Shown piece by piece: positions 31,016 to 31,058 of a stretch of 31,058 bases of DNA. A program made the translations under genes and the position numbers. Source of the stretch: Leptolinea sp. UBA5366 (GTDB lineage: Bacteria > Chloroflexota > Anaerolineae > Anaerolineales > Anaerolineaceae); contig DHPK01000004.1 of assembly GCA_002407845.1 (NCBI GenBank), forward strand, positions 4,042-35,099, written 5' to 3'. The notes under the pieces were generated by a model. It was given only the letters and a program-made list of their open reading frames with translations, was not told where the DNA came from and did no database searches. Every line of letters begins with the position of its first letter. Position 1 is the first letter of the stretch.

Positions 31016-31058
31016 GGCGACGTGGCCAAGTGGAAAGGCATGGGTCTGCAAAACCCTG
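31016..31058 (+). tRNA. tRNA-Cys (anticodon GCA), 3' half cut by window edge
   Basis: GGCGACG-TG-GCC...GGC-A-TGGGT-CTGCAAA-ACCCT gives the acceptor 5' strand, D arm and complete anticodon arm with GCA. The T arm lies outside the window. It is 21 bases after tRNA-Gly and is probably co-transcribed. Confidence 0.9.

Noticed and set aside
1..31058. CRISPR arrays, insertion sequences, prophage or integrase genes
   Set aside because: No regularly spaced direct repeats, transposase or integrase motifs were seen in any frame. The tRNA genes are not followed by repeated tRNA ends.

Overview
The window looks like a bacterial chromosome segment of about half G+C with dense, mostly minus-strand operons and no mobile elements. 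Lineage is inferred only. The secreted repeat proteins with Pro/Thr-rich linkers, the absence of LPXTG anchors, the Ycf46/Ycf35 gene pair and the AroE-AroK fusion suit a Chloroflexota (Anaerolineae-like) bacterium. A clostridial relative cannot be excluded, because the AroC and DAHP synthase types also occur there.

Region 1 (1-7984, minus strand) is a near-complete aromatic amino acid operon: aroF, tyrA, aroB, aroA, aroC, pheA and a fused aroE-aroK that runs off the left edge. It covers DAHP synthesis to chorismate and on to prephenate, phenylpyruvate and hydroxyphenylpyruvate. Only 3-dehydroquinate dehydratase is not seen. In front of aroF lies the most striking find: an extended -10 promoter, a 36-codon leader peptide in which 13 of residues 7-20 are Phe, Tyr or Trp, a protector hairpin, a competing antiterminator pairing and a terminator hairpin followed by eight U residues. 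This is a full ribosome-mediated attenuator.

Region 2 (8100-16760) holds a CYTH-domain protein, a convergent MATE exporter, an unknown secreted protein, and a four-gene operon with an apparently leaderless promoter: a Ycf46-type AAA+ ATPase, a Ycf35/DUF1257 protein, a helical-repeat plus WD40 protein and a SprT-like HELLH metalloprotease. The last four may form an uncharacterised protein-remodelling module.

Region 3 (16900-23450) has two tandem, paralogous secreted proteins, each with a matching series of seven beta-type modules marked by a CX4C or CX6C pair, and an upstream LuxR-type regulator with a strong promoter. A perfect 13-bp inverted repeat lies before the second surface gene.

Region 4 (23520-31058) has tRNA-Pro(GGG); a BtuCDF/FecBCD-type ABC importer (two permeases and an ATPase in one operon, the binding protein on its own promoter); a plus-strand cobamide salvage/remodelling set (THEP1-like NTPase, CobS, CbiR-like TIM-barrel enzyme, CobU); and a tRNA-Gly(GCC)-tRNA-Cys(GCA) unit with a near-consensus promoter. 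Corrinoid uptake, cleavage by CbiR, and rebuilding by CobU and CobS would form one pathway.
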